Shown in pieces: positions 20,701 to 31,104 of a DNA stretch of 64,000 bases. Position 1 is the stretch's first letter, and every line of letters starts with the position of its first letter. The translations under genes were made by a program, and so were the position numbers. The notes under the pieces are model-generated. The model was not told the origin of the DNA, did not search any database, and was given only the letters and a program-made list of their open reading frames with translations. The DNA lies in assembly GCA_008704415.1 (NCBI GenBank), contig VXIS01000027.1, positions 124,001 to 188,000 of the forward strand, read 5' to 3'. This DNA comes from Sphaerosporella brunnea. Its lineage: Eukaryota; Ascomycota; Pezizomycetes; Pezizales; Pyronemataceae.

Positions 20701-20981
20701 TGTCACGGCTCAAGGTTAAGGTGTGGCTCGGCGCTAGGGTTAGGGTGTCACTTGACACGCGGTCACGTGACGGGAAAGCATAAATAGCAAGGTTTCACTT
20801 GTTTTTGTTTCTTTTCTTCTTTTCTTCTTTACAGAACGTCTTGTATACTAGCGAACCTAGTAACCTTGAACCACCTTGTCTTGTCTCGTCTTCTTTTGCC
20901 TCTTGTCCTTGTCCTCCTGCCTCCGGTCCTTGCCTCGAAAGCTACGTACCTTGGACGTTTCCTCGCGCCTGTCCCGTTACA
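20701..20981 (+). repeat. 3' LTR of the Ty3 element
   Basis: Same as the 5' LTR apart from six substitutions and one inserted base in the first 90 bp. The first CACGTG is mutated here (CACTTG). It includes a short GGGTTAGGG. Confidence 0.95.
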
Positions 20982-21194
20982 CCTTCACCTTGGTGCACAT
21001 ACCAGTATTGCTTTCACTTCGCTGCAGCAACATCAGCTTGATTGTTTTGTGAGAGCTTGAGATACCTTTAACTTGATAGTATAGCACGGTTAAGGTGCTG
21101 GTTGTGTGGATTGTATTTTTGGGGTGGTGGTTGTGATTCACTGCATATCACTCCATCTCATTAACCGCCACCCCCCGTTCAAGCTCAATGGCCG

Positions 21195-21632
21195 TTGACG
21201 CAAGCCATGCCTTCTATTTGGCGTGATTCACTTTTCTCCGACGCTTGCCAGTACCATGACGGAATTCACATCTCCGAGAAACGTGAACTGCGTTTCCCGC
21301 TTGGGCTCACGTTTTTTAAAACGGGAATCACCATATTTTTGTATGATAGGGATGCAGCTACCACCCTTGGTCGCTATTCCTCAAATCCCACTCAACGCTA
21401 TTGGACTGCCGTGAAACACCTGTTCCGATACTTGAAAGCTAATGCATCCAAGAAGCTCGCTTTTACCTCGCAGTCAATCTCCACACCTATCGTCGCATAC
21501 GCAGATGCAGACCTTGGTGGAGAAGCCCGTACCGGCAAGTCAACCACCGGCTATTTACTCTATGTTTTCGGCATCCTAGTCTTGTGGAAGTCCAAGAAAC
21601 AGACCCTCGTTGCTCAGTCAACAGGTTATTAG
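21195..21632 (+). pseudogene. Copia RT-RNase H junction fragment
   Basis: One frame carries the copia pattern LGRYSSNPTQRYWTAVKHLF, then VAYADADLGGEARTGKSTTG (the first RNase H Asp in ADAD) and VLWKSKKQTLVAQST, stopping before the next acidic residue. It matches, and overlaps in part with, the fragment at 45.1 kb. It is truncated on both sides, on the left not far from the Ty3 3' LTR. Confidence 0.8.
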
Positions 21633-21723
21633 CCCTATGTGCTTCTGCCGAACGGTTCAAAGTTTTTCTCCGAGCCCTTGCTCTTCCCTTTCCGTTTGCC
21701 GAAGAACATCGGTCACCGGCGAT

Positions 21724-23828
21724 TAGTGATGGGCACGACCTAAAGGTCGACCAGGTCGACTTCCGCAGACTAGGTCGGAAGTCGGCGACTAGTCGCCGAC
21801 CTGGAGCGCGATTAAGTTGAAGGGTCCAGTGCATCCTGAACGTGAGTCGCTACCAGCGTCTAGTACAACGGCAGCTGTTAAAGACTGAGGCAACCCAAGG
21901 TACGCTCGCGGAAACGGGGTGGTCAGGTGGATAGGTAGGTACTAGCAGGTAGATAGGTAGCCAGATGGATAGACACATGGACACGTTAGACCACAGCACA
22001 TATATCCCTTCTCACGCGTCCAGCCCCGACAAACTGAGAAATAGGTAGACCAAAACTCCCCCGGGTGACAATCCTCGTCCCGATAAACCCGAATCCACTA
22101 CTGCAACCTCATTCTAAAGGCCCCCGTGCGGCGCTCTCCAGGTAGCCAGTATCTCCGTCTCCGTGTCCATTCCCGTCCCCATTCCCGTCCCCCCCGCCGT
22201 CATTGGCTGGTAGATAGTGATCCACCAAAAGCTCGAGCTCCTTGCCATCCTCCAGAGATTCCTCGAAACGCTTCCGCTCATCCTCTGTGACTTCGGGTAA
22301 GCCGAGCCAATAACGAAGGCACATAATAGAATCTGCTGATTCTGGAGTCAAGCGGGTTCTCTTCTTGGTGATTAGGTCACCCGCACGAGAGAAAACACCC
22401 TCACTGGGGACAGAGAACCTGGGGATCTCAGCGTAGTCTCGCGCAACGTTTGCCAGATTCAGATATTCCAGTTCATGGAGATCCCACCACGCAAGGACAT
22501 CGGAAGACATCGCAGCCTTCGGAGCAGCAAGGTAACGTTGTAACTCAAGCTTCCATGGTCGCTGATTACTGGTGCGGGAGCTGGGGGACGGTTGCACAGC
22601 ATCCTGGGACCCGAAAATCAGAAGATCCTAAGGGTCGGGAGCGTTAAGTTCAGGTGGTTGGGTGTCTGAAGGGGGGGAGGATGTGAGATGCGGCGGGTTG
22701 TCCTGGGAAAAATATTCCTGCTGTACCCGCTCGAGGACTGAACGAGCTCCGCAAACCTCGCTGTTTGTCAAATCCCTGTCTCTCTAGGGTCTCTAGTTTA
22801 AGGCGAGGGTCAAGAATGGTTGCGATGCGGGGTGGTGTGACAGCATCGGTTTTAACATGATACTCATTAAGCTTCTTCCACGCAGCATAGCATGCATCCC
22901 AGGCTGTATCATTGTGATCCTCGGCACCTGGACGGAAAGAATCTTGGAGGGTACGCAGCTTTGCAGCAATCTTCCAGTATAGAGGAAGTTGTTGGCTGAG
23001 CTTTGGGTAGGATTCTCCAGAGATAACCTCTGTCGGCTTGCTAAAGATTGACAGGATAGAATCAAGCTTTTCCAGACACTCCCAATCAAAGTCGTCCAGA
23101 ATAAAATTAGGTTTCTTGAGCTTGGGCTCGGTTGTACACAATGGATCGACCGCGGGACGTAGTATGAGCAAACATTTGATCATTTGCTGGGTACTACACC
23201 GGGTACACACGTCCAGAATGAGCTTATTCTCCTTCAATCCTTTTACCCGCTTGGGCGTGAGGATCTGAGCTTCGGGGAAATGTGTGGTTAAGGCATCATA
23301 ATGCCCAGCCAGAGTCCGAAAGAAGGAGACTTTACTCGAACGGTCAAGCTCAATGGATACTTCCCGCTCAGGACTCGGACTCTCTCGATGGGCGGACATT
23401 ACAGGACTCTGACTCTCTCGATGGGTGGACATTTTTTGCGTGGGGGGATGGCCCACGCTGGCACTGTCTGTGGATGGCTTTGCTTGCGGGCGGAGGCGGC
23501 TGTTTCTTGATACATCAACGTGTACTTGCGATTTTTTATAACTCCCATCAAGGGTCCCCCGGGCCGCCACCTTGCGCACTGGTCTTTGCTGCGCGTTGGC
23601 TCGGCTCTGGACGGCAACTGGGAATCAATTCCTCACACACTATGAAATCATCGCCACTCGGGTATGTGCGGGCTGCAATGGGCAGGTCGGTTAGGATGCC
23701 ATAAAGTGTACGCCCACCCAGCTAAACCAGGTCGACGACTTGGTCGCGACCGCGACCGGGTTTTGACGACTTGGTCCAGTCGTAGGTCGTCAGGTCGGTG
23801 ACCTAGGTCGGGGTCGTGCCCATCACTA
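21724..23828 (-). mobile_element. hAT DNA transposon with intact ends
   Basis: A 2105-bp element bounded by perfect 17-bp inverted repeats (TAGTGATGGGCACGACC at the left, its complement at the right) and flanked by identical 8-bp duplications CCGGCGAT (21716-21723 and 23829-23836). Next to both ends are clusters of AGGTCG/GGTCGAC words that look like subterminal transposase-binding repeats. The transposase inside is damaged and lacks its N-terminal part, so the copy is non-autonomous. It is inserted in the left arm of an inverted-repeat structure. A degenerate GATA/GGTAG microsatellite lies at 21920-21985. Confidence 0.95.
22109..23579 (-). pseudogene. hAT transposase, 5'-deleted and frameshifted
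   Basis: The N-terminal frame (23579-22650) carries the middle of the transposase: FFRTLAGHYDALTTHF, LDVCTRCSTQQM, DDFDWECLEKLDSILSIFSK and IATILDPRLKL. The C-terminal frame (22597-22109) has the hAT dimerisation region: VLAWWDLHELEYLNLANVAR, IPRFSVPSEGVFSRAGDLIT and RTRLTPESADSIMCLRYWLG. A frameshift near 22750 and a TAG stop near 22628 lie between them. The BED zinc finger and first catalytic part expected at the N-terminus are absent, replaced by unrelated serine-rich sequence. The C-terminal tail GGGDGNGDGNGHGDGD comes from a simple DNA repeat. Confidence 0.9.
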
Positions 23829-23990
23829 CCGGCGATCACTCTGTTCACAGTCACCGCCGCTCTGACTGCCTGAACACCGGTGATAGTCACCTCCGCTCTG
23901 ACTATCTCCTATCGCCAAGTCTGTTCACAGTCACCTCCGCTCTGACTATCTCCTATCGCCCAGTCTGTTCACAGTCACCTCCGATGTGAC
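23829..23990 (+). repeat. Left arm of an inverted repeat pair
   Basis: Built of units containing CAGTCACCTCCGCTCTGACT joined by two alternating linkers (GCCTGAACACCGGTGAT and ATCTCCTATCGCC). The same sequence appears reverse-complemented at 24725-24870. Confidence 0.8.
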
Positions 23991-24297
23991 TGCCCGATTT
24001 TTTATTTTTTTTTATTTTTGGTTTTAATCATATTGCATTCGGTCGCTTGCGGCCATGGCATACAGGTAAAACTGAATCATCGCTACCTCTAGGCTCGGCG
24101 TCCTACTTGTGGGGCCTGCTCCTCCGAAGGAAAGAAAATCAAGGAAATCGCAAAAAAATACAGAAAGGACTGTGTGTCACCCGGCAAAACATCAGGAAAA
24201 GACAGAGATCCCTCGGACCTCGGGGAAAGGAACAGAACATCGGAGAAATGGAAACCATAGAAACATCGATCTCCACTCGACTATTCTTTTTCCAACA
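23991..24297 (-). repeat. Copia LTR (3' LTR of a minus-strand fragment)
   Basis: On the minus strand it starts TGTTGGAAAAAG directly after a purine tract (GGCAACGGGGGAG) and runs to about 23991, ending near CGGGCA. It follows the RNase H fragment at 24400-24627 in the same sense, as a 3' LTR should. The outer edge is ambiguous because it merges with the repeat arm. Confidence 0.65.
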
Positions 24298-24399
24298 CTC
24301 CCCCGTTGCCCATGCGGCTGCAAGCAGGAAAGAAAGAACGACAGAACAAACAGCGGGAAGTTTAAACCGTCCGCAAACAAAGAAAACAAGCGAAGTAAA

Positions 24400-24627
24400 T
24401 CAAATCAAACCAAGTTCTTTAACAAACGCTTCGTGCTTGATCCTTCCCAATGCCTTTGTTAATCCATCTGCTAGCATTTTGTCCGACGGAATGTGCTTGA
24501 TGATAAGATTCTCAGTAGCGACAGCTTCATGCAGGCCATAAAAGCTGAGGCGGAGGTGCCTACTATCTCCCTTGAAATTGCCACTATTAAGAACGGTGAC
24601 GCAGGCCAAATTGTTGTTAATAAGCAC
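24400..24627 (-). pseudogene. Copia RNase H C-terminus
   Basis: VLNSGNFKGDSRHLRLSFYG, VATENLIIKHIPSDKMLADG and LTKALGRIKHEAFVKELGLI, ending in a natural stop, are the C-terminal RNase H residues of copia Pol. The homologous stretch at 45358-45542 differs at few residues. Upstream the frame decays. Confidence 0.85.
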
Positions 24628-24724
24628 CGGTGGTGAGGTGACAGTGTTGACGTGTGGGATACTGGGCGTTCAGAGTAAGCGGAATAGCTTCGGAAGAGGT
24701 AGCCAGCGTAGTCTGAGCGCAGGT

Positions 24725-24870
24725 GACTTTCGCTGGTCGTCAGAGCGGAGGTGACTATCACCGGTGTTCAGGCAGTCAGAGCGGAGGTGACTGTGAAAAC
24801 ACTCGGCGATAGGAGATAGTCAGAGCGGAGGTGACTATCAACGGTGTTCAGGCAGTCAGACACGTATCAC
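24725..24870 (-). repeat. Right arm of the inverted repeat pair
   Basis: Reverse complement of the arm at 23829-23990, about 140 bp and near identical over long stretches. Together the arms enclose about 730 bp of copia sequence, like a foldback element. Confidence 0.8.
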
Positions 24871-24895
24871 TGTAGGTAGCAATTCTGAGGATTCT

Positions 24896-25340
24896 TTGCT
24901 TGTAGTGAGGGTCCACGGAGGAGTTGCCTCTCAATACCTATCCGATACGAACCCCACTCCTGCCTCAATGCCCTACTACGCTTCTTTCTTCCCCAAGAAG
25001 GGGTGCCGTAACGCCGCGTGCGATGGGTGCCGGATGTTCGGTCACTCTGAGAGAGCGTGCCGAGAGAACCTTACTCGCCAAGATCGCCTCCTGTTGTTCA
25101 CAAAAGAGCGTGCTGAGGCTGCCCATGTGCTCGCCCAATGGGAGACGGAGCATGAGCAAGCGAGGGCTCTTGGATGCGACAATTGGGTATACGATGTGGA
25201 GATGCAGGTCCCGGACTCAGACTCCCCTCGGACCGCCACCATCGAGGATTTTGAAGAACTTTTGGAACGGCGCATCGACGCCTTCAAGGAAGGACACGAT
25301 ACCAGCATAGCCAGGTTGGTCACGATCGTACTTGTACGGT
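24896..25340 (+). pseudogene. CCHC zinc-knuckle ORF cut by a hAT fragment
   Basis: The frame reads PYYASFFPKKGCRNAACDGC and the knuckle CDGCRMFGHSERAC (C-x2-C-x4-H-x4-C), followed by a charged helical stretch (RLLLFTKERAEAAHVLAQWE) and an acidic segment. It runs straight into the hAT terminal repeat at 25341, and the remaining codons to the stop at 25375 belong to the transposon. The basic ORF that resumes at about 25660 has the same orientation and might be its continuation. The knuckle suggests a Gag-like or LINE ORF1-like nucleic-acid-binding protein, which is inference. Confidence 0.55.
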
Positions 25341-25662
25341 CAGGGCGGTCAAAAGTCCGGCCAGTCCGGCTTTGAGTGCGGCCTGAACCGGACTGATTGA
25401 AACGGGCTTTTGAAATCTCAGCCCGTTTGGACCAGGCTTTTCAGATCGAGACCCAGACGCCTACAGGCGCCCGCCATGCCCGGGCGCCCGGGGGGGCCGC
25501 CAGGCATCTGCAGCTTTTTGCTTACACATACTGATATCAAGGAAAGAAACATGAACGCAAGATACATATTCAACAACCTGAAGGGCCTCCGGCTACCCCT
25601 CCACTTCCGCTGCCCGCTGCTACATGTCACTCAGCATCCGCTCAACCTGATCAATCGTTGAA
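25341..25662 (+). mobile_element. hAT family CAGGGC, copy A (truncated)
   Basis: Starts with the family terminus CAGGGCGGTCAAAAGTCCGG and continues colinear with copies at 26973, 28352 and 36903, and inverted with the copy ending at 39388. Similarity stops at about 25662 (CAATCGTTGAAC), where relatives continue. No right terminus or target duplication is found. Confidence 0.75.
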
Positions 25663-26198
25663 CGAGACGCTGTCCGCACCCCCGCCCCCGCCCGCAACGA
25701 CGGCGGCGGAAACGCCGGCGGCTCTCCCTGCTGCGACAAAGTCGAAACGTAAGCGCTCCGGGCCGCCTAGCCCAGCGCAGAAACCGACAAAGAACGCACG
25801 GGAGATCTCTCCCCCGCCCTCCCTAATGCATTCGAAGCATGCAGGGCCGAGCGACGCACTGGGCTCGGTGCGACCAACGGCTGACACGCGAGATGCACCA
25901 GCCCCGTTCGCCCCCCCGCGATAAGGCTGAGGCGAAAGAGGGATGTAAGAAGGTTGAGAGGGAGAAGCGTAGGCGGCCCTCGGGCCGCACTGCGGCACAG
26001 TCAGCCGGGAAGTGCGTCCCGTCCTGGGCCCAAGTGGCCGGTGACGGAGCTGTCTGTTTCAACTTCTACATAGGGGGAGGAGCGGGCATCGCCAAGTCAC
26101 ACACGACGCGCAAACCCTGGGGGGACAGAAAGAAGAAGGGGAAGGGGAGGGAGAAGGGGAAGGAGAGGGAGCAGCGGGCTCCGGACGTGCGGGGTTGA
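25658..26198 (+). pseudogene. Copy 2 of the Lys/Arg-rich ORF
   Basis: An N-terminal frame (PPPPPATTAAETPAALPA, KSKRKRSGPPSPAQKPTKNA) stops at 25924 beside a run of seven C. The second frame continues DKAEAKEGCKKVEREKRRRP, GKCVPSWAQVAGDGAVCFNF and ends in KKKGKGREKGKEREQRAPD. The other copy (12.8-13.6 kb) supports reading the two as one ORF, so the C-run probably holds a 1-base indel. No ATG is evident at the start. Composition is strongly basic and disordered. It is followed by an LTR fragment with a TATA box. Confidence 0.5.
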
Positions 26199-26200
26199 AG

Positions 26201-26294
26201 AGGCACGCGGCACTGTGTATATAAAGGCCAACGCTCGCCCTCCGGCATCCTGCTGTAGTCGTTGTGGTCGAACAATCAATCTTTTGTCTCAACA
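26201..26294 (+). repeat. LTR fragment with TATA box
   Basis: TATATAAAGGCC at 26218-26229 and ACGCTCGCCCTCCGGC match the same positions in the copia LTR at 45572-45806. It ends CTCAACA. The U3 start is missing. Confidence 0.6.
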
Positions 26295-26972
26295 CGGACA
26301 ACGCCCATGGTGACACCCACAAATAACGTACAAAAGGCGCCTGGTGACTTCTGACGTACGAACCTCATTGTTCGCCACAGTATTTTGGAGAGGCACGCCA
26401 AAAGAGGCACGAGGGCCAGCTACAGGCCATGCCTGGCAATTCAGCACCATCTTTCACGAGAAGGTGCAGGCACTTCTTCCGCACGCTGACCATGCCTCGC
26501 CGACCACAATGTCTCCTTCCAAGCACCTGTTGTTGCGAATGAAATTCCCCATAACGATATGAATCTTCTGGCCGGTTGTGCGCAGCGCCGGGTGAGCCGA
26601 CTTGGGCGAATTTAATTCGCGACAACAGGCGCGTAATTAAGCCGTGGTCAGCGTTCGGCACAGGCGACTGCCCCTTCTCGTCAAGGATGTCGCTGTTCAT
26701 GCCAGTCAAGGCCTGCAGCTGGCCCTCGTGTCTGTTCTAGTGTGATCGCGGGGCGAGACTGATATATATGGGGCAATGAGGGCGAGTACACTTTGCAGTT
26801 CAATCGTTACCCAGGATGTAGGCTTTGAGTGCAAAGGAGTGGCAACGGTCACATACCTTACGCTGAGCAATAGTCCAAGTCCCTAGTCGGTGGCGGCGTT
26901 GATGTTCAACTGCGTAGGCGGCGGCCGCATGGGCGTCGGGCGTGAGGATGATCTCGCCTATCGCGGGAACGT

Positions 26973-27350
26973 CTGGGCTGTCAAAAGTCCGGCCAGTCCG
27001 GCTTTCAGCCCCCGACTGATTCAAACGGGGTTTGAAATCACGGCCTGTGTGGACAAAACCTTTTGGATCGAGACCAAGGCGCCTACAGGCACCCGCCAGG
27101 CCCAAAATTACCCGGGGCCCGGCGGGCCCACCAGGCATCCGTAGTTTGTTGTTACACATACATCAAGGAAAGACAGATGAACATTCAACAACCTGGAGGA
27201 CCTCCAGATACACCATACTGCAGCGCGCTGTTCCGAGTCACTCAGCATACGCCCCGTGTTCGGTACAATGGCCAACACAACCTTAATTCAGGCTACCGAG
27301 CATCGGCAGGCACATATCAGATATCCAGGTTTTTATTATACGGCCCGAAG
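26973..27350 (+). mobile_element. hAT family CAGGGC, copy B (rearranged)
   Basis: Starts CTGGGCTGTCAAAAGTCCGG and follows copy A to about 27230. It then holds ATATCAGATATCCAGGTTTT, which in other copies lies near the opposite end, so the interior is deleted. A MITE is inserted at 27351, and the sequence beyond is R2, so the right end is lost. Confidence 0.7.
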
Positions 27351-27781
27351 TTAGAGCTGTGCACGGGGCGACGGGTCGGGGCGCGGGCGGGCGGGGCGCG
27401 ACGAGGTGGGCTAGGGCACGACGGGGCGGGCCGGGGCAGGACGGGATGGATCGGGGCGCGGCGAGGTGGCTCGGGGTGCGACGGGGTAGATCGGGGCGGC
27501 CTCGGGACGGCAGCGGGGGGAGAGTGACATATGCCGCGCATTCAGGACCGCTGCGCTTAACAGTCCAAGTGGCGCACAAGGCGCTCATCGGAGATCACGG
27601 CCGAACGAGGTACCCCAGGAGCGCATCCTGATGTCGTCGATAGGCTTTATGCGGATTCGGGGTATTCGGGGTATGACGAGGTGGCCGGGGCGCGGCGAGG
27701 ACGATCGGGGTAGGGCGAGGCTTTCTCCGCCTCGTCGAGCCTCGTGCCCCGTCGGGGCGCCCCGACCCGTGCACAGCTCTA
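27351..27781. mobile_element. hAT-type MITE (family GTGCAC), copy 1
   Basis: 431 bp bounded by TTAGAGCTGTGCACGGG and its near-complement CCCGTGCACAGCTCTA, flanked by identical 8-bp duplications GCCCGAAG (27343-27350 and 27782-27789). The interior is very GC-rich with GACGAGGTGG/GATCGGGGCG words and has no coding potential. Confidence 0.9.
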
Positions 27782-27796
27782 GCCCGAAGCTGCTAC

Positions 27797-27900
27797 TCTC
27801 GATGGAATGCGCTGAAACTCGCAAACATAGGCCATTAGAGGGCGGTATTTCTCCCTCTGTTCTCAAATTTATCCCTCCATGGATTGTTGTCTGGTGGGGT
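27797..27900 (+). repeat. Dispersed repeat R2, copy 4
   Basis: Holds CGATGGAATGCGCTGAAACT, AACATAGGCCATTAGAGGGC and ATTTATCCCTCCATGGATTG in the R2 order. Confidence 0.7.
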
Positions 27901-28531
27901 AGCCGTCCAAGAGGCCGGTAGCTGCCCTGCATTTGGAACCTAGACGGGGCGGGGACGGGGCTGAGTATTCGGGACAGGACTGTTACGGAGTCCAGCACTC
28001 GCACAGGGTTCAGAGTGGGGTTAGCGCCCTGGCCGGGGTAGTAGATCATAATTACCAGTGACAGGTAGTTGGGCAATTCACCTGTGATGGGCCACGAGTT
28101 AGTTTTTTTTTTTTTCATAGGGTGCGAAGATAGTTGGCAACAACCCACCGGGTATCGAGCATAATAGCCGTTACATTCAATCGCCACCATTGCACGCATC
28201 AAACTATGGCTTCCCTGATACTTCCTGAACAACCGCGGCTCCTTTCCCCAGCGTGATGCATCCGGTCCAAAGGTATTACGTTCATTTGTGAATGATACAA
28301 GAACAGAAGTCGCATTAGGATGGGTATGTTTCCCGCGTGACGGTTTGTCGCCAGGGCTGTCAAACGTCCGTCCAGTCCGGCTTGTGAGGAGGTCTGAGCC
28401 TGTTTGATTCAAACGGGCTTTGAAAATCCCGGCCCGTTTGGGCCAGGCAATTTTGCACAGGACCCAAGTGACTGAAGGTGGCCATCCGGGCCGGTAAACG
28501 CCCGGCGCCGAGCGGGCCCGCCAGGCACGGG

Positions 28532-29165
28532 TACAGCTGTGCATGGGGCGACGAGTCGCCGCGGGAAGGGCGCGACGAGGTGGGCCGAGGAACGACGGGG
28601 TGGATCGGGGCGCGGCGAGGTGGCTCGGGGTGCGGTGGAGTTCATCGGGGCGGTATTGGGGCGTCAGCGGGGGCAGAGTGATATATGCCGGGCATTGAGG
28701 GCCGCTCCGCTCGACAATCCAAGTGGTGCACAAGGCACTCACCTGAGATCACGGCCGAACGACGTATGGTGCAGGCGGCCTTAAACCGACCCGTCGGCAG
28801 TGTTGGAGACAGCGACGACTGTGTATAATAAACTGTTCACCATGTGAGAATTCTGAGGAAACAGCCATCCCGTCCCGGAAATAAGATCAGCCCTGTAGGT
28901 CTGAAGCACTGACCTCCACAAGCCGCGCAATGTTGTGATGTTATTGACGTCGGGGAAGTTTTGGGAGACAGGTTAGTGTAAGGCCACCTGCACCATACCC
29001 CAGGAGCGCGTCCTGATGTCGTCGATTGGCTGTACGCGAGTTCGGAGTATTCGGGATCTGACGAGTTGGCCGGGCGCGGCGAGGTGGATCGGGGTCGGGC
29101 GGGGCTTTCTCCGCCTCGTCGAGTCTTGCGCCCCGTCGGGGCGCCCCGAGCCGTACACAGCTGTA
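28532..29165. mobile_element. hAT-type MITE (family GTGCAC), copy 2
   Basis: Ends TACAGCTGTGCATGGGG and CCGTACACAGCTGTA with 8-bp duplications GGCACGGG on both sides (28524-28531, 29166-29173). It is colinear with copy 1 except for a 229-bp insertion. Confidence 0.92.
28767..28995. mobile_element. Tc1/mariner-type MITE nested in copy 2
   Basis: 229 bp with terminal repeats TGGTGCAGGCGGCCTTA and TAAGGCCACCTGCACCA (one mismatch in 17), flanked by TA on both sides. The homologous site in MITE copy 1 (near 27611) is empty and has a single TA, which confirms the insertion and its TA target. Confidence 0.9.
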
Positions 29166-29450
29166 GGCACGGGCATAATCTTTGCTTACACTGACATCAA
29201 CGCACAGAAAATGAAAGGGAAATGAAGCCCCTACCCATCAATACCCGCCGGATGGTGTTCCAGGTCACTGAGCATACGCTCGACCTGCTGAATTTGTGAA
29301 CCCGCCCCATACCCAAGACCTTCCCTCGCGTGGACTTCAGGCATTCTATGACTTCGATGACATCATCTCCCAACGACGCTTGATCCGTAATAGGGTATCG
29401 ACCCCTGGGAGCTGTTAGCAATGCTGTAAATCCTGCGAAACAAGCACCCG

Positions 29451-31104
29451 GCGATTAGCGCTTTTCGTGGCCCCGCTGACCGACCGGGGAAAGGCATAAA
29501 CTCACGGTTTGTCGATTCAGGGGCGGATGGAGGTGAACTCGAAATAGACGCATCCAGCTGGTTGCTGTCCAGAAACCCGGGAGACGGGCGCCGTATTTAT
29601 ATGCTTCCGAGGCGAGCACAGGACAAGCCGTCGGGTAAGTTCCCCTTGGGAGGCGCGATGGGTTGGAGCTGGACGCGGCGAAACTCGCGGGATTTCACGC
29701 TTTGAACCAAACTTAATGCTAACGCTTTAGGTTAAGCTGGGGGGTAGCTGATACCTTCGAGACTGCAACATTTCTAAGGTATCGCCCAACAATGCCGCGG
29801 TCTAGGCGTGCTTAATAGCTTCTTCGCGGTCGATGGGCGCAGCGATGAGAACCCGGACCGCCAAAAGGGTTCACGAGACCATCAAAAAAAAACATAATCA
29901 ACACACGGGCCGGCGGATAGGCATCTGGGGGTCATGGCAGCGTGCAGACTAAAATCTTCTCAGACCACCAGGATTGCGTGCGGGCGGCCGATACAACCTT
30001 CGGGTCTCCGACGTGTAGATCTCGAACGTCGATGTCGGCGCATCACGCATACCTCGCAGCGCAAAGCCTCGCGGGCCTTGAGCATAAAGTCTGATGATAT
30101 TGGAAAGTTCGGGATTTGACTCCAGATGCCACTGGCCTGGGTTTGGCAGCTGGAGTCAAATCGCAACGAACGCCAAATCATACCGACACATCCCGTTCCG
30201 CGCGCAGTGAAGCTGTGCAGGAGGCGGTCGCAAGCGACGTGCTTGGACAAGTGCTCAACCCGTGGTGGTGAGTCAGTAAAACCTTCAACGAAGCGGGGAG
30301 ATGGATGTCGGGCACCCGTGCATCGGAATGTCTTCGATAGTCCAAGGTCAGACTGTCGCGCGGGCTCGGAAGCGATTTCCGTCTCTTGGTGAGATACAGG
30401 CCGGCGATGAATGGCGGGATTGCAAGGTCTGTATCCGGATGATCCAGCAGTGAACGTCGTAACCACGTACGAAACCTACGTGCCCGCAGGTTTGGAACTG
30501 CGCGTAGCTGAAGGTTTGCAATGAACCGCACGGAAAGGTTAACTCACTCACGAGAAAAAACGGCGACAAGCCTGTCAAATCGCAAGCAAGCATTTTGCCG
30601 CACGCATTTGCGTTGGCGAGAGATAGGAACCTCGCAAACCTTGCCGTGCTCGACCGGCGGCACAAACCTAATACCTTTGAAAATTCAATTGAAGGTTATA
30701 ATTGCGCGAGGGGAAAGCGTGTCCAACACGTCGATCGAGAGCGTCACTCCAGGAAGGTTCCGCTGGCAAAATCCAGACCGCACGATCGTTGCGGCGCGAA
30801 GCCTAGATGTCTGTTATCACGTTTCTTGACAGGCGTCCAGGCTGGCGACCAGGAGCACAACGTACCTGGACGCCGCTACAATTAAACATAAACTAACCTG
30901 TGCACACGCTTCGACCTCGGCTGGATCCGCCACGTAAAAGCGGCTGGGCGTCGTCATGACTCTGACTGGTTGGCTGGCCTCGCCGGATCGAGAAGGCTTT
31001 CTAATGTGATCCAGACTGCGCGGCCTATGCTATATCCTCACGAGGGAAAGTTACAATCAGTACCGTGAAGCTGCCAACGCCCGCACAAGAACAGAAAAAC
31101 GTAT
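29451..31104. other. Gene-free stretch
   Basis: No supported gene. The longest minus-strand frame (30466-29960) has no domain, and its composition does not differ between frames. Confidence 0.4.

Larger units (their letters stand above)
15465..20981 (+). mobile_element. Ty3 chromovirus, nearly complete
   Basis: A 5.5-kb element with direct 280/281-bp LTRs, a Gag ORF, and Protease-RT-RNase H-Integrase-chromodomain in that order. This is the Ty3 order and the chromodomain marks it as a chromovirus. The LTRs differ at seven places, all in the first 90 bp. Pol has in-frame stops at 17555, 19316 and 19586, and otherwise reads through. The 5 bp outside the LTRs (CATAT and CCTTC) do not match, so no target duplication is present; ectopic recombination or a flank deletion is likely. 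A purine-rich stretch (AGGAGTGGGATAC) precedes the 3' LTR. I see no obvious tRNA-primer site after the 5' LTR. Confidence 0.95.
28352..29450 (+). mobile_element. hAT family CAGGGC, copy C (host of nested insertions)
   Basis: Begins CAGGGCTGTCAAACGTCCG and matches copy D outside the insertions. After removing 28532-29165 and one target duplication, the flanks join into the expected family sequence. Past 29174 it contains, on the minus strand, ASLGDDVIEVIECLKS, which is the end of a hAT transposase. The right terminal repeat was not found, so the copy is truncated or decayed near 29450. Confidence 0.8.

Noticed and set aside
29501..29515. ACGGTTTGTCG matching the left flank of hAT copy C as a target duplication
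   Set aside because: The sequence before it is not a family terminus, so the 11-base match is probably chance.
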